The notes: generated from the letters alone by a model not told the origin. A stretch of DNA of 64,000 bases from Bradyrhizobium liaoningense (GCF_018130785.1 NZ_JAFCJT010000002.1:620001-684000), one strand, 5' to 3'; numbered from the stretch's first letter, positions 16,454 to 25,871 are shown. Made by a program: numbers and translations.

Positions 16454-17653
16454 ATGCAGGAGAACGCCGCCCGCGCGAGCAGCTCGCGCGCCATTCCATT
16501 CGACGTCGCCAAGCTCGACCGTCTCATGGAGGCCGCCGGCCTCGACGTGCTGGTCGTGACCTCCAAGCACAATGTGCAGTACCTGCTGGGCGCCGAGCGC
16601 GCGATCTTCTTCGATTACATGGACGCGATGGGCGTCAGCCGCTATTTGCCGGTCCTGGTCTATCCCAGGGGTGCGCCTGATAAGGCGGTCTATATCGGCC
16701 ACCGCCTGGAGACCCATCAGCGCGCCGTGGCACCGCCGTGGGTGCCGCAGGTGCGGACCGAGTCCAACGGCTCGGTCGACGCCGTGACCCGGGCCGTGGG
16801 CCTGATCCGGGATGCCAGCGTGCCCTTGAAGCGGGTCGGAGTCGAGATGGCGTTCCTGCCCATGGACGCAGGAAGGGCGCTCGCCGACGCCCTGCCCGAC
16901 GCCGAGCTCAAGGACGCGCTGCTGGTGTTGGAGCGGCTTCGCGCGGTCAAGTCGCCAGATGAATTGGCCAAGCTCAAGACGGCGTCCGAGCTCGTCATTG
17001 CGTCGATGCTGGAGGTGATCGCCGCGCACGGCCCGGGCACCAGCAAGCAGCAATTGAGCGATGCACTGCGCGTCGCCGAGGCCAATCGCGGCCTGACTTT
17101 CGAATATTGCCTGCTCGCCTGCGGCAGCAGCCACAACAGGGCGCCGTCATCGCAGCGCTGGGAGCAAGGCGACGTGCTGTCGCTCGATTCCGGAGGCAAT
17201 TATCACGGCTATATCGGCGACCTAGCGCGCATGGCCGTGCTGGGCGAGCCCGATGCCGAACTCAGGGACTGTCTGGCCGAGATCGAGGCCGTGCAGCGCG
17301 CCGCCTTCGCCGCGGTCCGGCCGGGCGCCATGGGCGGCGACATCTACGTCGCGGCCGAGCGGCAGCTTGCCCGGATCACCCAGCGCGACTGCACCGATTT
17401 CCTGGCCCACGGCATGGGCCTCGTCAGCCACGAGGCCCCTCGCCTGACCGCCAAGGGCCCGGTCCCCTACGACGACACCGACGCTCGCCTGCCGCTCGAA
17501 CCCGGCTTGGTGGTGTCGATCGAGACTACGATGAAGCATCCGAAGCGCGGCTTCATCAAGCTCGAGGACACGGTCGCAGTGACGGCGACGGGATACGAGA
17601 TCTTTGGCGAAGGCGGCCGCGGGTGGAATCTCGGCGGCAACGCTTTGACCTGA
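16454..17653 (+). CDS. M24 family metallopeptidase (Xaa-Pro aminopeptidase/creatinase-like)
   Basis: A 399-residue protein with the two-domain layout of the pita-bread family: an N-terminal creatinase-like domain (to about residue 165) and a C-terminal M24 domain. All five metal-ligand positions are visible: Asp in LSLDSGGNY, Asp in IGDLARM, His in HGMGLVSHE, Glu in VSIETT and Glu in KLEDTV. It should therefore be an active cytosolic dimetal hydrolase acting on a dipeptide or N-substituted amino acid; the exact substrate is open. The gene stands between the LysR gene and a convergent AraC gene and has its own upstream region of 147 bases. Confidence 0.88.
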   Translation: MQENAARASSSRAIPFDVAKLDRLMEAAGLDVLVVTSKHNVQYLLGAERAIFFDYMDAMGVSRYLPVLVYPRGAPDKAVYIGHRLETHQRAVAPPWVPQVRTESNGSVDAVTRAVGLIRDASVPLKRVGVEMAFLPMDAGRALADALPDAELKDALLVLERLRAVKSPDELAKLKTASELVIASMLEVIAAHGPGTSKQQLSDALRVAEANRGLTFEYCLLACGSSHNRAPSSQRWEQGDVLSLDSGGNYHGYIGDLARMAVLGEPDAELRDCLAEIEAVQRAAFAAVRPGAMGGDIYVAAERQLARITQRDCTDFLAHGMGLVSHEAPRLTAKGPVPYDDTDARLPLEPGLVVSIETTMKHPKRGFIKLEDTVAVTATGYEIFGEGGRGWNLGGNALT

Positions 17654-17710
17654 TAGCGTTCGGCTGATCCCGACCCGGACCCGATCTACTCTGGCTTGTT
17701 CGGGTGGCGT

Positions 17711-18691
17711 TTACGGCCAGTCGGCAAAATTCAGCGCCGGCCTCGATTGTCCGGCTCTCGCGCGGGCCGCAACGCGGCGGCGCCACACGCCGGGCGCCTC
17801 GCCGGTATGCTTGCGAAAGAAGCGGCTGAAATATGCGGTGTCCTTGAAGCCAAGCGCGAATGCGATCTGCTTGACGGCAACGGCGCCGGCCTCGAGCCGT
17901 GTCGCGGCTTCCTTGACGACGCGCTGCTGGATCAGCTCGCTCGGTGAACGCTTCAGCTCGCGACTACAGAGTGCGTGCAGGCGATCCGGCGTCATGCCGA
18001 GGAGCTTGGCGTAATCGCCGACGCGTAGATGCTGCTGATAGCGTTCCTCGAGCAGCCTACGGAAGCGGCTCAGAATCTCGGCACTGCTGCCCTCCTCGTC
18101 CCGGTCGCTGTCGCCGGCGAACAGGCGCCAGAAGCGCAGCACGCAGAGCGTCAGCTCGGCCGACATGATCGATGCCGCACCGCTCCGTGCGGGCGAGGAG
18201 ATCTCGGCGGCGATCGCCGCGATCGAACGCGCCATCGTGGTCACGAGATCAGGTTCGACGGGAAGCGCCATGATGCCGCCGGCACCTTCGAGCGCGAGAT
18301 AGGCAGCCTCCGCCGACGGCGGCAGGTAGCGATGCCACACGCCGGCGCGTAGCTGCAGCAGCTCGGCGGTCGCCCCCGCGGACACCTCCAGATACTCGGC
18401 GGATCCCGCCGGCAGCCAAACGATCGCGGGGCCGACTAGCGCCATCGTCTTGCCGGCATGGCCAAGCTCGGCGGCGCCGCCGCCGTGGAGACACAGCAGA
18501 TGAATGAACGGCCGGGCGGCCTTGGACGTCAGCATCCAGCGCCGCCCGGCGTAATGCGATCCGATCAGCTCGGCGCCAACTGGCGCGGCGCCGATCGCTG
18601 TGGCGGCTGGCGCCGGATTGGCGCCCGCGACGCCTCGACGCACTTGCCCGTCGCGACCAGAAGCGTCCAATCTTTCGCCGGATCTGTCCAT
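17711..18691 (-). CDS. AraC family transcriptional regulator
   Basis: A 326-residue protein with start ATG at 18691. The C-terminal ~100 residues hold the double HTH of AraC/XylS proteins: LRVGDYAKLLGMTPDRLHAL, then the second helix pair with VKQIAFALGFKDTAYFSRFF and the conserved RKHTGEAPG. The N-terminal part is an AraC-like ligand-sensing cupin. The same frame stays open upstream beyond 18691, but that part is antisense to the binding-protein gene and is not coding. The gene is divergent from the Liv-type transporter operon starting at 18845 and probably controls it. Confidence 0.88.
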   Translation of the reverse strand: MDRSGERLDASGRDGQVRRGVAGANPAPAATAIGAAPVGAELIGSHYAGRRWMLTSKAARPFIHLLCLHGGGAAELGHAGKTMALVGPAIVWLPAGSAEYLEVSAGATAELLQLRAGVWHRYLPPSAEAAYLALEGAGGIMALPVEPDLVTTMARSIAAIAAEISSPARSGAASIMSAELTLCVLRFWRLFAGDSDRDEEGSSAEILSRFRRLLEERYQQHLRVGDYAKLLGMTPDRLHALCSRELKRSPSELIQQRVVKEAATRLEAGAVAVKQIAFALGFKDTAYFSRFFRKHTGEAPGVWRRRVAARARAGQSRPALNFADWP

Positions 18692-18844
18692 TGTGCGAAC
18701 AAACCTTGGGGTGCTTGCTAGGTCAAGTCCTGGTCGCGGCCGGCTCAACCAAGCCTTGCCGAAAAGAAATCGGGACCAAGGGGAAACGACCCACTCACAC
18801 CGCTTGCGAACAATCGCTTGAGTGAAACACGAGGGAGGATCGAC

Positions 18845-20065
18845 ATGTATTCGGCGAACCGTCGAACGTTGCTGCGTATCACTGGCTTGGTGGCTTTCGC
18901 CACGGCGCTGGGGGCCTTTGCATCCACGGCCGATGCGCAGGAGAAGATCCGGATTGGCTATGCCATTTCCAAGACTGGTCCCTATGCCGGCGGCGCCGGC
19001 ATCACCACCTTGCCCAACTACGAGCTGTGGGTGAAGGACGTGAATGCCACCGGCGGCATCAAGCTCGGCGACAAGAAGCTCCCGATCGAGGTGGTCGAAT
19101 ACGACGATCGCAGCAGCTCGGAGGAAGCGGTCAAGGCGATCGAGCGTCTCGCCAACCAGGACAAGGTCGATTTCATCCTGTCGCCCTGGAGCACCGGCCT
19201 CAACCTTGCGGTCGGACCGACGCTGAACCGCCTCGGCTACCCTCACCTCGCAGTCACCTCGGTGACCGACAAGGCGCCGGAACTCGCCAAGCGCTGGTCG
19301 AACGCGACGTTCTGGCTCGGCACGTCGGCGCAGATTTCCGAGGCGCTGGCCGATCTGCTCGGCAAGCTGAAGAGCGACGGCAAGATCGGCGCGAACGTCG
19401 CGATGGTCAGCATCGCCGACCAGTTCGGCATCGAGCTGTCCGCCGCCGGCCGCGAGGCCCTGAAGAAGCATGGCTTCACGCTGACTTACGACAAAACCTA
19501 TCCGATGGGCGCGCAGGATCTTCAGCCGTTGCTGAAGGACGCGATCGCGTCCAACCCGGATGCGTTCATCGCCTTCAGTTATCCGCCCGATACGATCGCG
19601 CTGACCGAGCAGGCGCAGCTCCTGAAGTTCAATCCAAAAATCTTCTACGTCGGCGTCGGCACCGCCTTCCCGCTCTACAAGGGCAAGTTCGCCGCCAACA
19701 GCGACGGCGTGATGGGCATTGGCGGTTGGAACGCGGACTCGCCACAGCTGAAGGATTATCTGGCGCGCCACAAGGCCGCGACCGGCAAGGAGCCGGATCG
19801 CTGGGCGAGCTCGATCACCTATGCGAGCCTCCAGGTGCTCCAGCAGGCGATCGAAAAGGTCGGCAAGGTGGACCGTGCCGCGGTCGCAGCCGAAATCCGC
19901 TCGGGCACGTTCGATACCATCATCGGCAAGGTCAAGCTGAAGGATGGGCTGCTTCAGGAGGTGTGGAGCGTCGGCCAATGGCAGAACGGCGAGTTCTACG
20001 CGCTCGCGCCCACCTCGCTTCCGGGCGCGCGTGCGCCGGTCGTGCCCAAGGCGCAGTGGCAGTAG
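18845..20065 (+). CDS. ABC transporter periplasmic amino-acid/aromatic-acid-binding protein (LivJ/K type)
   Basis: The start ATG at 18845 has a GGGAGG ribosome site, which rules out the upstream in-frame TTG. The 406-residue product has a signal peptide with SANRRTLLRITGLVAFATAL, cleaved near ADAQE, and the mature start IRIGYAISKTGPYAGG. It belongs to the type I binding proteins feeding Liv-type transporters. First gene of the operon with livH, a fused livMG, livF and an aldehyde dehydrogenase; the dehydrogenase suggests that the ligand is an aromatic or related compound rather than leucine. Confidence 0.9.
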   Translation: MYSANRRTLLRITGLVAFATALGAFASTADAQEKIRIGYAISKTGPYAGGAGITTLPNYELWVKDVNATGGIKLGDKKLPIEVVEYDDRSSSEEAVKAIERLANQDKVDFILSPWSTGLNLAVGPTLNRLGYPHLAVTSVTDKAPELAKRWSNATFWLGTSAQISEALADLLGKLKSDGKIGANVAMVSIADQFGIELSAAGREALKKHGFTLTYDKTYPMGAQDLQPLLKDAIASNPDAFIAFSYPPDTIALTEQAQLLKFNPKIFYVGVGTAFPLYKGKFAANSDGVMGIGGWNADSPQLKDYLARHKAATGKEPDRWASSITYASLQVLQQAIEKVGKVDRAAVAAEIRSGTFDTIIGKVKLKDGLLQEVWSVGQWQNGEFYALAPTSLPGARAPVVPKAQWQ

Positions 20066-20073
20066 GCTTGGTT

Positions 20074-20100
20074 GGCAGGCCTTGCGTTGCGAGGCCTGCC
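20074..20100 (+). terminator. Intercistronic hairpin after the binding-protein gene
   Basis: Perfect 9-base stem GGCAGGCCT/AGGCCTGCC with a 9-base loop, 8 bases after the stop of the binding-protein gene and 28 bases before livH. There is no following T-run. Such hairpins between binding-protein and permease genes usually protect the upstream mRNA or attenuate, so that the binding protein is made in excess over the membrane parts. Confidence 0.65.
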
Positions 20101-20128
20101 TGCCGTCCGGTCCAGGGGACGCCGTTTC

Positions 20129-21004
20129 ATGCTGCTAGTCGACATCGTCTTGCCGGGCCTCGTGCTGGGCGGCATGTACGCGCTGATCGCGCTCGGCCTG
20201 ACGCTGCAATATGGCGTGGCGCGGATCATGAACCTCTCCTATGGGGAGTCGCTGGTCGCGGCCGCCTTCGGCGCGTTCTCGCTCTACAGCGGTTTCGGCC
20301 TCAGCCCGCTGGCAGCGCTGCTGTTCGCGGTTCCTGTTGCGATGGCGCTGAACTGGCTGCTCTATCGCTTCCTGCTGGAACGGCTGATGCGGAGGGGCAA
20401 GGACAGGGGCGCGCAGGAGATCGACAGCATCCTCGTCACCTTCGGCGTGCTGTTCGTGATCCAGGGCGCCATGCTGGTCGCGTTCGGCGGCCAATACTAT
20501 AGCTACAGCTATCTCTCCATTCCCGTGGTCGTTCTGGGATCGACCCTTGCGGTCAATCGCCTCGTCGCGCTGCTGTTCGCAGCGCTGGTCGGCGGTGCCG
20601 TGTATCTCGCCCTCACCCGCACGCGGATCGGCACCGCCGTGCGCGCCATCGCGGTGGACGCGAATGCCGCACGCCTTGTCGGGATCGACGTGGCAGCACT
20701 GTCAGGACTTGCATTTGCCTTCGGCGGTGGCCTCGTGGCCGTCGGCGGCGTGCTTGTCAGCATGTTCCTCACCTTCAATGCCGCGATGGGCGTAGTCTTC
20801 ACCATGAAGGCGCTGGTCGTCGTCATCATGGGCGGCGTCGGAAATGTGATGGGTGCGCTGGTTGCGGGACTGCTGCTCGGCATCGTCGAAACGGCAGTGG
20901 CGCGGCTGGTCGATCCCGGCTTGACGCTGGCCGCCACTTACACGCTGTTTCTCGGTGTGCTCCTGATCAAGCCGACCGGTCTGTTCGGGAGAGCCGCGTC
21001 ATGA
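20129..21004 (+). CDS. livH: Branched-chain-type ABC transporter permease LivH
   Basis: A 291-residue membrane protein with about eight helices and the LivH signatures LGGMYALIALGLTLQYGVAR, MNLSYGE, and the EAA-like loop AIAVDANAARLVGIDV. ATG 20129 has AGGGGAC upstream and follows the intercistronic hairpin; the longer open frame from 20072 would put that hairpin in coding sequence and is less likely. It forms one half of the inner-membrane channel with LivM. Its stop overlaps the start of livMG (ATGA at 21001). Confidence 0.92.
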   Translation: MLLVDIVLPGLVLGGMYALIALGLTLQYGVARIMNLSYGESLVAAAFGAFSLYSGFGLSPLAALLFAVPVAMALNWLLYRFLLERLMRRGKDRGAQEIDSILVTFGVLFVIQGAMLVAFGGQYYSYSYLSIPVVVLGSTLAVNRLVALLFAALVGGAVYLALTRTRIGTAVRAIAVDANAARLVGIDVAALSGLAFAFGGGLVAVGGVLVSMFLTFNAAMGVVFTMKALVVVIMGGVGNVMGALVAGLLLGIVETAVARLVDPGLTLAATYTLFLGVLLIKPTGLFGRAAS

Positions 21005-22671
21005 CGGCGCCTGTCCGGACATTGCTGTGGTGCGCCGGCGTTGCTTTGGCCGCGGCGATCGTCGCCTATCCGCTCTATGCCAACGGCTACTATCTCGCGC
21101 TCGGCATCAGCGTCCTCTATTTCACGATTCTCGCGACGGCCTGGGCGATGTTCTCGGGTCCCACCCGTTACATCTCGCTCGCGACAGTCGCGTTCTTCGG
21201 CCTCGGCGCCTACACCGCCGCGGTGCTCGGCGAGACCATGCCCTGGCCCGTCGTGCTGTTGGCCGCGGCCGGCGTGGGCGCACTCACCGCCGTCATTACC
21301 GGGCTTTCGACCCTGCGCCTGTCCGGCATCTATTTCGTGATCTTCTCTTTCGGGCTTGCCGAGCTGATCCGGCAGTTGGTGATCTGGTACGAGGTCAACA
21401 TCCACAAATCGGTCGGCCGCTATCTCTTCAGCGCCGTGACGCAGGATATTCTCTACTGGCAGCTTCTTGGCCTTGCCGCACTCGTCTTCCTGGTGGGCTG
21501 GTTGCTCGGGCGCTCGCGTTATGGGCTTGCGTTGCGCGCCATCGGCGCCGACGAGACCGCAGCGAGCCATTCCGGCATCGATGCGACGCGGGTCAAGCTC
21601 GGCGTGTTCGTTCTGAGCGCGACATTCATAGCGATGACCGGCGCCGTGATGGCGCCGCGCTGGACCTATATCGATCCAGCGATCGCCTTCAATCCGACCA
21701 TCTCGTTCCAGGTCGTGATCATGGCCTTGCTGGGCGGTGCGGGCTCGCTGTTCGGCCCCGTTCTCGGCGTCATTCCGCTGGTCCTGCTGTTCGAGGTCCT
21801 GACCGCGACGCTACCCAACCATTTCAGCATCGTGCTCGGCATCGTCTTCGTCCTGATCGTCATGGTGCTGCCGAACGGTGTGATCGGCCTGTTCGGCGCC
21901 GGACGCTCGCGCGTCCCGGCGGAGCGTCGCGCCGCCGCGTCCGCCCGCACGATGGATGCCCCGCTCCTCGGGGTCGAAGGCGTCAGCAAATCGTTCAGTG
22001 GATTGCGCGCGGTCGATGACGTCAGCTTCACGGTGGCGCCGGGCGAGATTATCGGCATCATTGGCCCCAACGGCTCCGGCAAGACGACGCTCCTGAACAC
22101 GTTGTCCGGCGCCTTGCGGCCGTCGTCCGGCACGATCCGCCTTGGCGGCACCGTGCTCAACGGCCTGCGCGCACATCAGATCGCGCGGCTAGGCCTCGCC
22201 CGCACCTTCCAACTGGTGCGCGTGATGCCAGACATGACTGTCGCGGAGAACGTTGCCGCCGCGCGGCTGTTCTCCACGTCAGGCGGTTCGGACGCAACGG
22301 GAAGTGAGTTGCTCGATCTGGTTGGGCTCGGCGCGATGCACGAAGCGCCCGCGGGTGATCTGACCTATATCGATCAGAAGCGGCTGGAGCTTGCCCGCGC
22401 GCTGGCATTGCAGCCGCGCCTGGTGCTGCTCGATGAGTGGCTGGCGGGACTCAATCCGAGCGAGCTGGAAGCCGGCATTGCCCTGATCGCAAAGCTGCGC
22501 GACCGCGGCCTCACCATCATCATGGTCGAGCACGTCATGGATGCGATCCGCGCGCTGTGCGGCCATTGCATCGTCATGAACGCCGGCAGCGTGATCGCGC
22601 GCGGCGCGCCGGACGAGGTGTTGACCGATCCAAAGGTCGTCGCCGCCTATCTCGGAGGTGAGGATGCTTGA
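21001..22671 (+). CDS. livMG: Fused ABC transporter permease-ATPase (LivM-LivG)
   Basis: A 556-residue fusion. Residues ~1-310 are the LivM permease (GPTRYISLATVAFFGLGAYT, LRLSGIYFVIFSFGLAELIR, AIGADETAASHSGID). After an Ala/Arg linker (~310-325) comes the LivG ATPase with Walker A GPNGSGKTT, Walker B LVLLDEW and the H-loop MVEHVMD. The ABC signature is degenerate (LTYIDQKRLE), which is common in LivG. The start overlaps livH by four bases and the stop overlaps livF by eight, so the whole set is tightly coupled. Such fusions are known in alphaproteobacteria but are a minority form. Confidence 0.92.
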   Translation: MTAPVRTLLWCAGVALAAAIVAYPLYANGYYLALGISVLYFTILATAWAMFSGPTRYISLATVAFFGLGAYTAAVLGETMPWPVVLLAAAGVGALTAVITGLSTLRLSGIYFVIFSFGLAELIRQLVIWYEVNIHKSVGRYLFSAVTQDILYWQLLGLAALVFLVGWLLGRSRYGLALRAIGADETAASHSGIDATRVKLGVFVLSATFIAMTGAVMAPRWTYIDPAIAFNPTISFQVVIMALLGGAGSLFGPVLGVIPLVLLFEVLTATLPNHFSIVLGIVFVLIVMVLPNGVIGLFGAGRSRVPAERRAAASARTMDAPLLGVEGVSKSFSGLRAVDDVSFTVAPGEIIGIIGPNGSGKTTLLNTLSGALRPSSGTIRLGGTVLNGLRAHQIARLGLARTFQLVRVMPDMTVAENVAAARLFSTSGGSDATGSELLDLVGLGAMHEAPAGDLTYIDQKRLELARALALQPRLVLLDEWLAGLNPSELEAGIALIAKLRDRGLTIIMVEHVMDAIRALCGHCIVMNAGSVIARGAPDEVLTDPKVVAAYLGGEDA

Positions 22672-23407
22672 GGTCGTCGCCCTCTCCCACTTCTACGGCA
22701 AGCACCAGGCCCTGGCCGACGTCGCGCTCGGCATCGAGCAAGGCGAGATCGTCGCCATCCTCGGCGCCAACGGCGCCGGCAAGTCGACCCTGCTCAAGAG
22801 CATCGCCGGTCTGGTCAGGCCCGCGCCGGGTGCGGTGATCCGATTCGATGGACAGAGCATTTTCGAGCTTCCGGCCCATCTGATCGTGGAGCGCGGCATC
22901 GCCCTGGTGCCGGAAGGGCGCGGCGTCTTCGGCGACCTGACCGTTGCCGAGAATTTGCAGCTCGGTGCTTATCCGGCCCGGGCCCGCGCGGGCGAAGCGG
23001 ACCGGCTCGCAAAAATCCTGCAACTGTTCCCGCGCCTTGCCGAGCGTATGAGTCAGGCCGTCCGCACCATGAGCGGCGGCGAGCAGCAGATGGTTGCGAT
23101 CGGCCGGGCGCTGATGTCGAACCCGTTGCTCCTTTTGCTCGACGAGCCCTCGCTCGGCCTGTCGCCTTTGCTCAGCCGCGAAGTGTTTCGCGCGCTGACC
23201 CAGATCCGCGCCGGTGGCGTCAGCGTCTTGCTGGTCGAGCAAAATGCACGCGCGAGCCTCGACCTTGCCGACCGCGTCTACCTGATCGAGTCCGGCCGTA
23301 ATGCCGGCAGCGGACTGGCAGCCGCAATGAAGAACGATCCCGAGATCCAGCGCGCCTATCTCGGCAAGGCGCGCGCCACGTCACCTGCACCAAATTCACT
23401 CCCCTAA
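22664..23407 (+). CDS. livF: ABC transporter ATPase LivF
   Basis: A 247-residue ATPase with Walker A GANGAGKST, signature TMSGGEQQM, Walker B LLLLDEPSLGL and H-loop VEQNA. ATG 22664 is preceded by GGAGGT at ideal distance and overlaps the livMG stop; an in-frame GTG at 22658 lies inside that ribosome site and is rejected. Second nucleotide-binding subunit of the transporter. Confidence 0.93.
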   Translation: MLEVVALSHFYGKHQALADVALGIEQGEIVAILGANGAGKSTLLKSIAGLVRPAPGAVIRFDGQSIFELPAHLIVERGIALVPEGRGVFGDLTVAENLQLGAYPARARAGEADRLAKILQLFPRLAERMSQAVRTMSGGEQQMVAIGRALMSNPLLLLLDEPSLGLSPLLSREVFRALTQIRAGGVSVLLVEQNARASLDLADRVYLIESGRNAGSGLAAAMKNDPEIQRAYLGKARATSPAPNSLP

Positions 23408-23433
23408 CCCTCCTGCAATCCTTGGAGAGCTCC

Positions 23434-24885
23434 ATGAACGCAATCGACCTTCTCATTGGCGGCAAGGACCAGTCGGCCAGCAATCAGCGTACCTTTCAGC
23501 GCCACAATCCGATCTCCGGCGAGGTCGCGACAACAGTGGCGGCGGCCTCGATCGACGATGCGATGCGTGCCGCCGACGCCGCGGCCGCAGCCTTTCCGGC
23601 CTGGTCGCAGCTCGGTCCGTCCGAGCGCCGCAAGCGGCTCAGCGCGGCCGCCGACATCCTCGCGCGCCGAGCGGCGGAGTTCACCGCGCTGATGGTTGCC
23701 GAGACCGGCGCGACGGCGGGCTGGGCCGGCTTCAACGTGCATCTTGCCGAAGGCATGCTGCGCGAGGCAGCGGCCATGACGACGCAGATTTCCGGCGATA
23801 TCATTCCGACCGACAAGCCCGACAATCTCGCCATGGCCTTCCGCCAGCCGGTCGGCGTCGTGCTCGGCATTGCGCCGTGGAATGCCCCGGTCATTTTGGG
23901 CGTCCGGTCCGTCGCGATGCCGCTCGCCTGCGGCAATACGGTCGTGCTGAAGGCCTCCGAGATGAGCCCAGGCGTACATCGTCTGATCGGAAGCTGCCTG
24001 ACCGAAGCAGGCCTCGGCGACGGCGTCGTCAACGTCGTGACCAACGCGCCTGAAGATGCGCAGGCCGTGGTCGAAGCGCTGATCGCGCATCCCGCGATCC
24101 GCCGCGTCAACTTCACGGGATCGACCCGTGTCGGCCGCCTGATCGCGCTCGCCTGTGCCAAACACCTCAAGCGTGCGCTGCTGGAGCTCGGCGGCAAGGC
24201 TCCGCTCGTCATCCTCGATGATGCCGACCTCGACGCAGCCGTGAATGCCGCAGCCTTCGGCGCCTTTATGAACCAGGGCCAGATCTGCATGTCGACGGAA
24301 CGGATCGTCGTCGACGAAAAGGTGGCGGACGCCTTCATCGCCAAGTTCGCTGCGAAAGCGAAAAGCCTGCCCCATGGCGATCCTGGCAAGGGCAATGTCG
24401 TGCTCGGTTCGCTCGTCAGCGGCGCGGCCTGCGACCGCGTCAGGGGGCTCATCGACGATGCCGTCGCCAAGGGCGCCGTCGTCGCGGCTGGCGGGCACGG
24501 CAGCGGCACCATCATGCCGGCCACCATCGTCGATCACGTCACGCCGGCGATGCGCATCTATGGCGAGGAAAGTTTTGGTCCGGTCGTGACCGTTGTCCGC
24601 GTCAGCGGGCTGGACGAAGCCGTCCGGGTCGCCAACGACACCGAATATGGCCTCTCCTCCGCCGTGTTTGGCCGCGACATTGCGCGCGCCCTTGGCGTGG
24701 CCAAGCGGATCGAGGCCGGCATCTGCCATGTCAATGCGCCCACCGTGCACGATGAGCCGCAGATGCCGTTCGGCGGCACCAAGGCGTCCGGTTACGGCCG
24801 CTTCGGCGGAAGAGCGGCCATCGACGAGTTCACCGAGCTGCGCTGGATCACCGTGCAGACCGGACCGCGCCATTATCCGTTCTGA
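23434..24885 (+). CDS. Aldehyde dehydrogenase, aromatic aldehyde type (vanillin/salicylaldehyde-like)
   Basis: This 483-residue NAD(P)-dependent aldehyde dehydrogenase keeps the essential residues: Glu in LLELGGKAP, Cys in NQGQICMSTER, the WNAPVILGVR active-site block and the cofactor motif FTGSTRVG. The start ATG 23434 has a GGAG box. Overall sequence character (PLACGNTVVLKASEMSPGVH) places it with the vanillin/salicylaldehyde/benzaldehyde group rather than betaine aldehyde dehydrogenases. It is the last gene of the liv-type operon (26 bases after livF), suggesting that the imported compound is converted to an aldehyde and then to an acid. The exact substrate is not resolved. Confidence 0.87.
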   Translation: MNAIDLLIGGKDQSASNQRTFQRHNPISGEVATTVAAASIDDAMRAADAAAAAFPAWSQLGPSERRKRLSAAADILARRAAEFTALMVAETGATAGWAGFNVHLAEGMLREAAAMTTQISGDIIPTDKPDNLAMAFRQPVGVVLGIAPWNAPVILGVRSVAMPLACGNTVVLKASEMSPGVHRLIGSCLTEAGLGDGVVNVVTNAPEDAQAVVEALIAHPAIRRVNFTGSTRVGRLIALACAKHLKRALLELGGKAPLVILDDADLDAAVNAAAFGAFMNQGQICMSTERIVVDEKVADAFIAKFAAKAKSLPHGDPGKGNVVLGSLVSGAACDRVRGLIDDAVAKGAVVAAGGHGSGTIMPATIVDHVTPAMRIYGEESFGPVVTVVRVSGLDEAVRVANDTEYGLSSAVFGRDIARALGVAKRIEAGICHVNAPTVHDEPQMPFGGTKASGYGRFGGRAAIDEFTELRWITVQTGPRHYPF

Positions 24886-24903
24886 ATCATGGCCTGCGCC
24901 CGG

Positions 24904-24935
24904 CGACGATCCGACGGTTCATCGGACGGTCGTCG
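24904..24935. terminator. Imperfect hairpin between convergent genes
   Basis: CGACGA...TCGTCG arms with an inner TCCG/CGGA pairing and a three-base bulge lie between the end of the aldehyde dehydrogenase gene (24885) and the end of the convergent unknown gene (24973). It may act as a bidirectional transcription stop; there is no T-run. Confidence 0.3.
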
Positions 24936-24972
24936 GCAGGCGGTCGTGGCCCGAATCGCGGCGGCACTTCGC

Positions 24973-25788
24973 TTAGCGCAGCGGCAGCAGGTCGAGCTGG
25001 CTCTGCGCCTTCCTCACCGCCGCCGCGAACCAGCTCTGGCTCGGCGCTTCCTTGGCGAAGCATTTTGTGTAGGCGTCCATCGCCTGGTCTTCCTTGGCCA
25101 TGGAATCCTGCGGGGTCTTCCTGGCCATCATCTGCTTCCAGATCTTCTCGCAGGCCGGGATCCCAGCCGTCTTCACGGCGTCGGTCACGGCGAGGAAAAA
25201 CACCTTCTCGCCCTGGATCGCGACAACGTCGATTTCATGCGGCGCGCCTTTCAGATCGCCATTGCCGCGCACGCCCAGCACGGCGACCGCAGCGCTCGCG
25301 GATGCGGGCTGTGTGATCGGCAGCTCGGCATATTTGGCGAAGGCCGAGTCCTGGATGGCTTGATAGTAGAAGCGGTCCGACTTGAACGCGGCGCCGATCT
25401 CCTGCGGCATGCCGTCCTCGCGGTGCTCGCGGAGCCAGTGCTTGAGCAGACCTGTGGTGGTCACCACGGCCTGCATCTTGTCGCCTTCGGAGGCGAAGCC
25501 TAGCCCGTCGAGATGGCCGAAGCCGGAGTCGCCCTTGAACAGCGTATCGGCGTTCGACTTGCCGTCCGCGGGCAACCCCTTGATCGTGACGGGGCCGACC
25601 AGGCCGCGCAGCACGCCCGTCAGCTCCTTCAGAGCCGCATCGTGCTGCTTGCTGGTCTCGTCGTTTTCCGTGGCCTTGGAGAATTTTGCGATATAGCGAT
25701 CGCGCAGGTCGAGATAGTGTTGCTCGGGGCCCGCCGCGTTAGCGGGCGCGGCCAAGGCAAGCAGGCAGAGCAAGGCGAGCGATCTCAT
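24973..25788 (-). CDS. Periplasmic protein of unknown function
   Basis: Taking ATG 25788 gives a 271-residue protein with a clean signal peptide (MRSLALLCLLALAAPANAAG); the frame remains open to 25842, but that start would bury the signal. The mature protein is helical at first, then mixed, and carries two Cys near the C-terminus (IPACEKIW, YTKCFAKE). No known domain was recognised. It is the third gene after a TonB-dependent receptor and a PepSY protein on the same strand, with an 83-base gap, and may belong to their metal-uptake function. Confidence 0.7.
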   Translation of the reverse strand: MRSLALLCLLALAAPANAAGPEQHYLDLRDRYIAKFSKATENDETSKQHDAALKELTGVLRGLVGPVTIKGLPADGKSNADTLFKGDSGFGHLDGLGFASEGDKMQAVVTTTGLLKHWLREHREDGMPQEIGAAFKSDRFYYQAIQDSAFAKYAELPITQPASASAAVAVLGVRGNGDLKGAPHEIDVVAIQGEKVFFLAVTDAVKTAGIPACEKIWKQMMARKTPQDSMAKEDQAMDAYTKCFAKEAPSQSWFAAAVRKAQSQLDLLPLR

Positions 25789-25871
25789 TGCATGGTCCGG
25801 CTGGGAGCGATCTCCAGTCTTTGTGCCGATGCCGGGCGCCAAGGTTCATCCCGCGAAAGTCGGCGGGAGCC

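Noticed and set aside
18692..19978. Long minus-strand open frame continuing upstream of the AraC gene (755 codons in total)
   Set aside because: It is antisense to a well-supported binding-protein gene and its extra part has no domain; high GC content often leaves such frames open.
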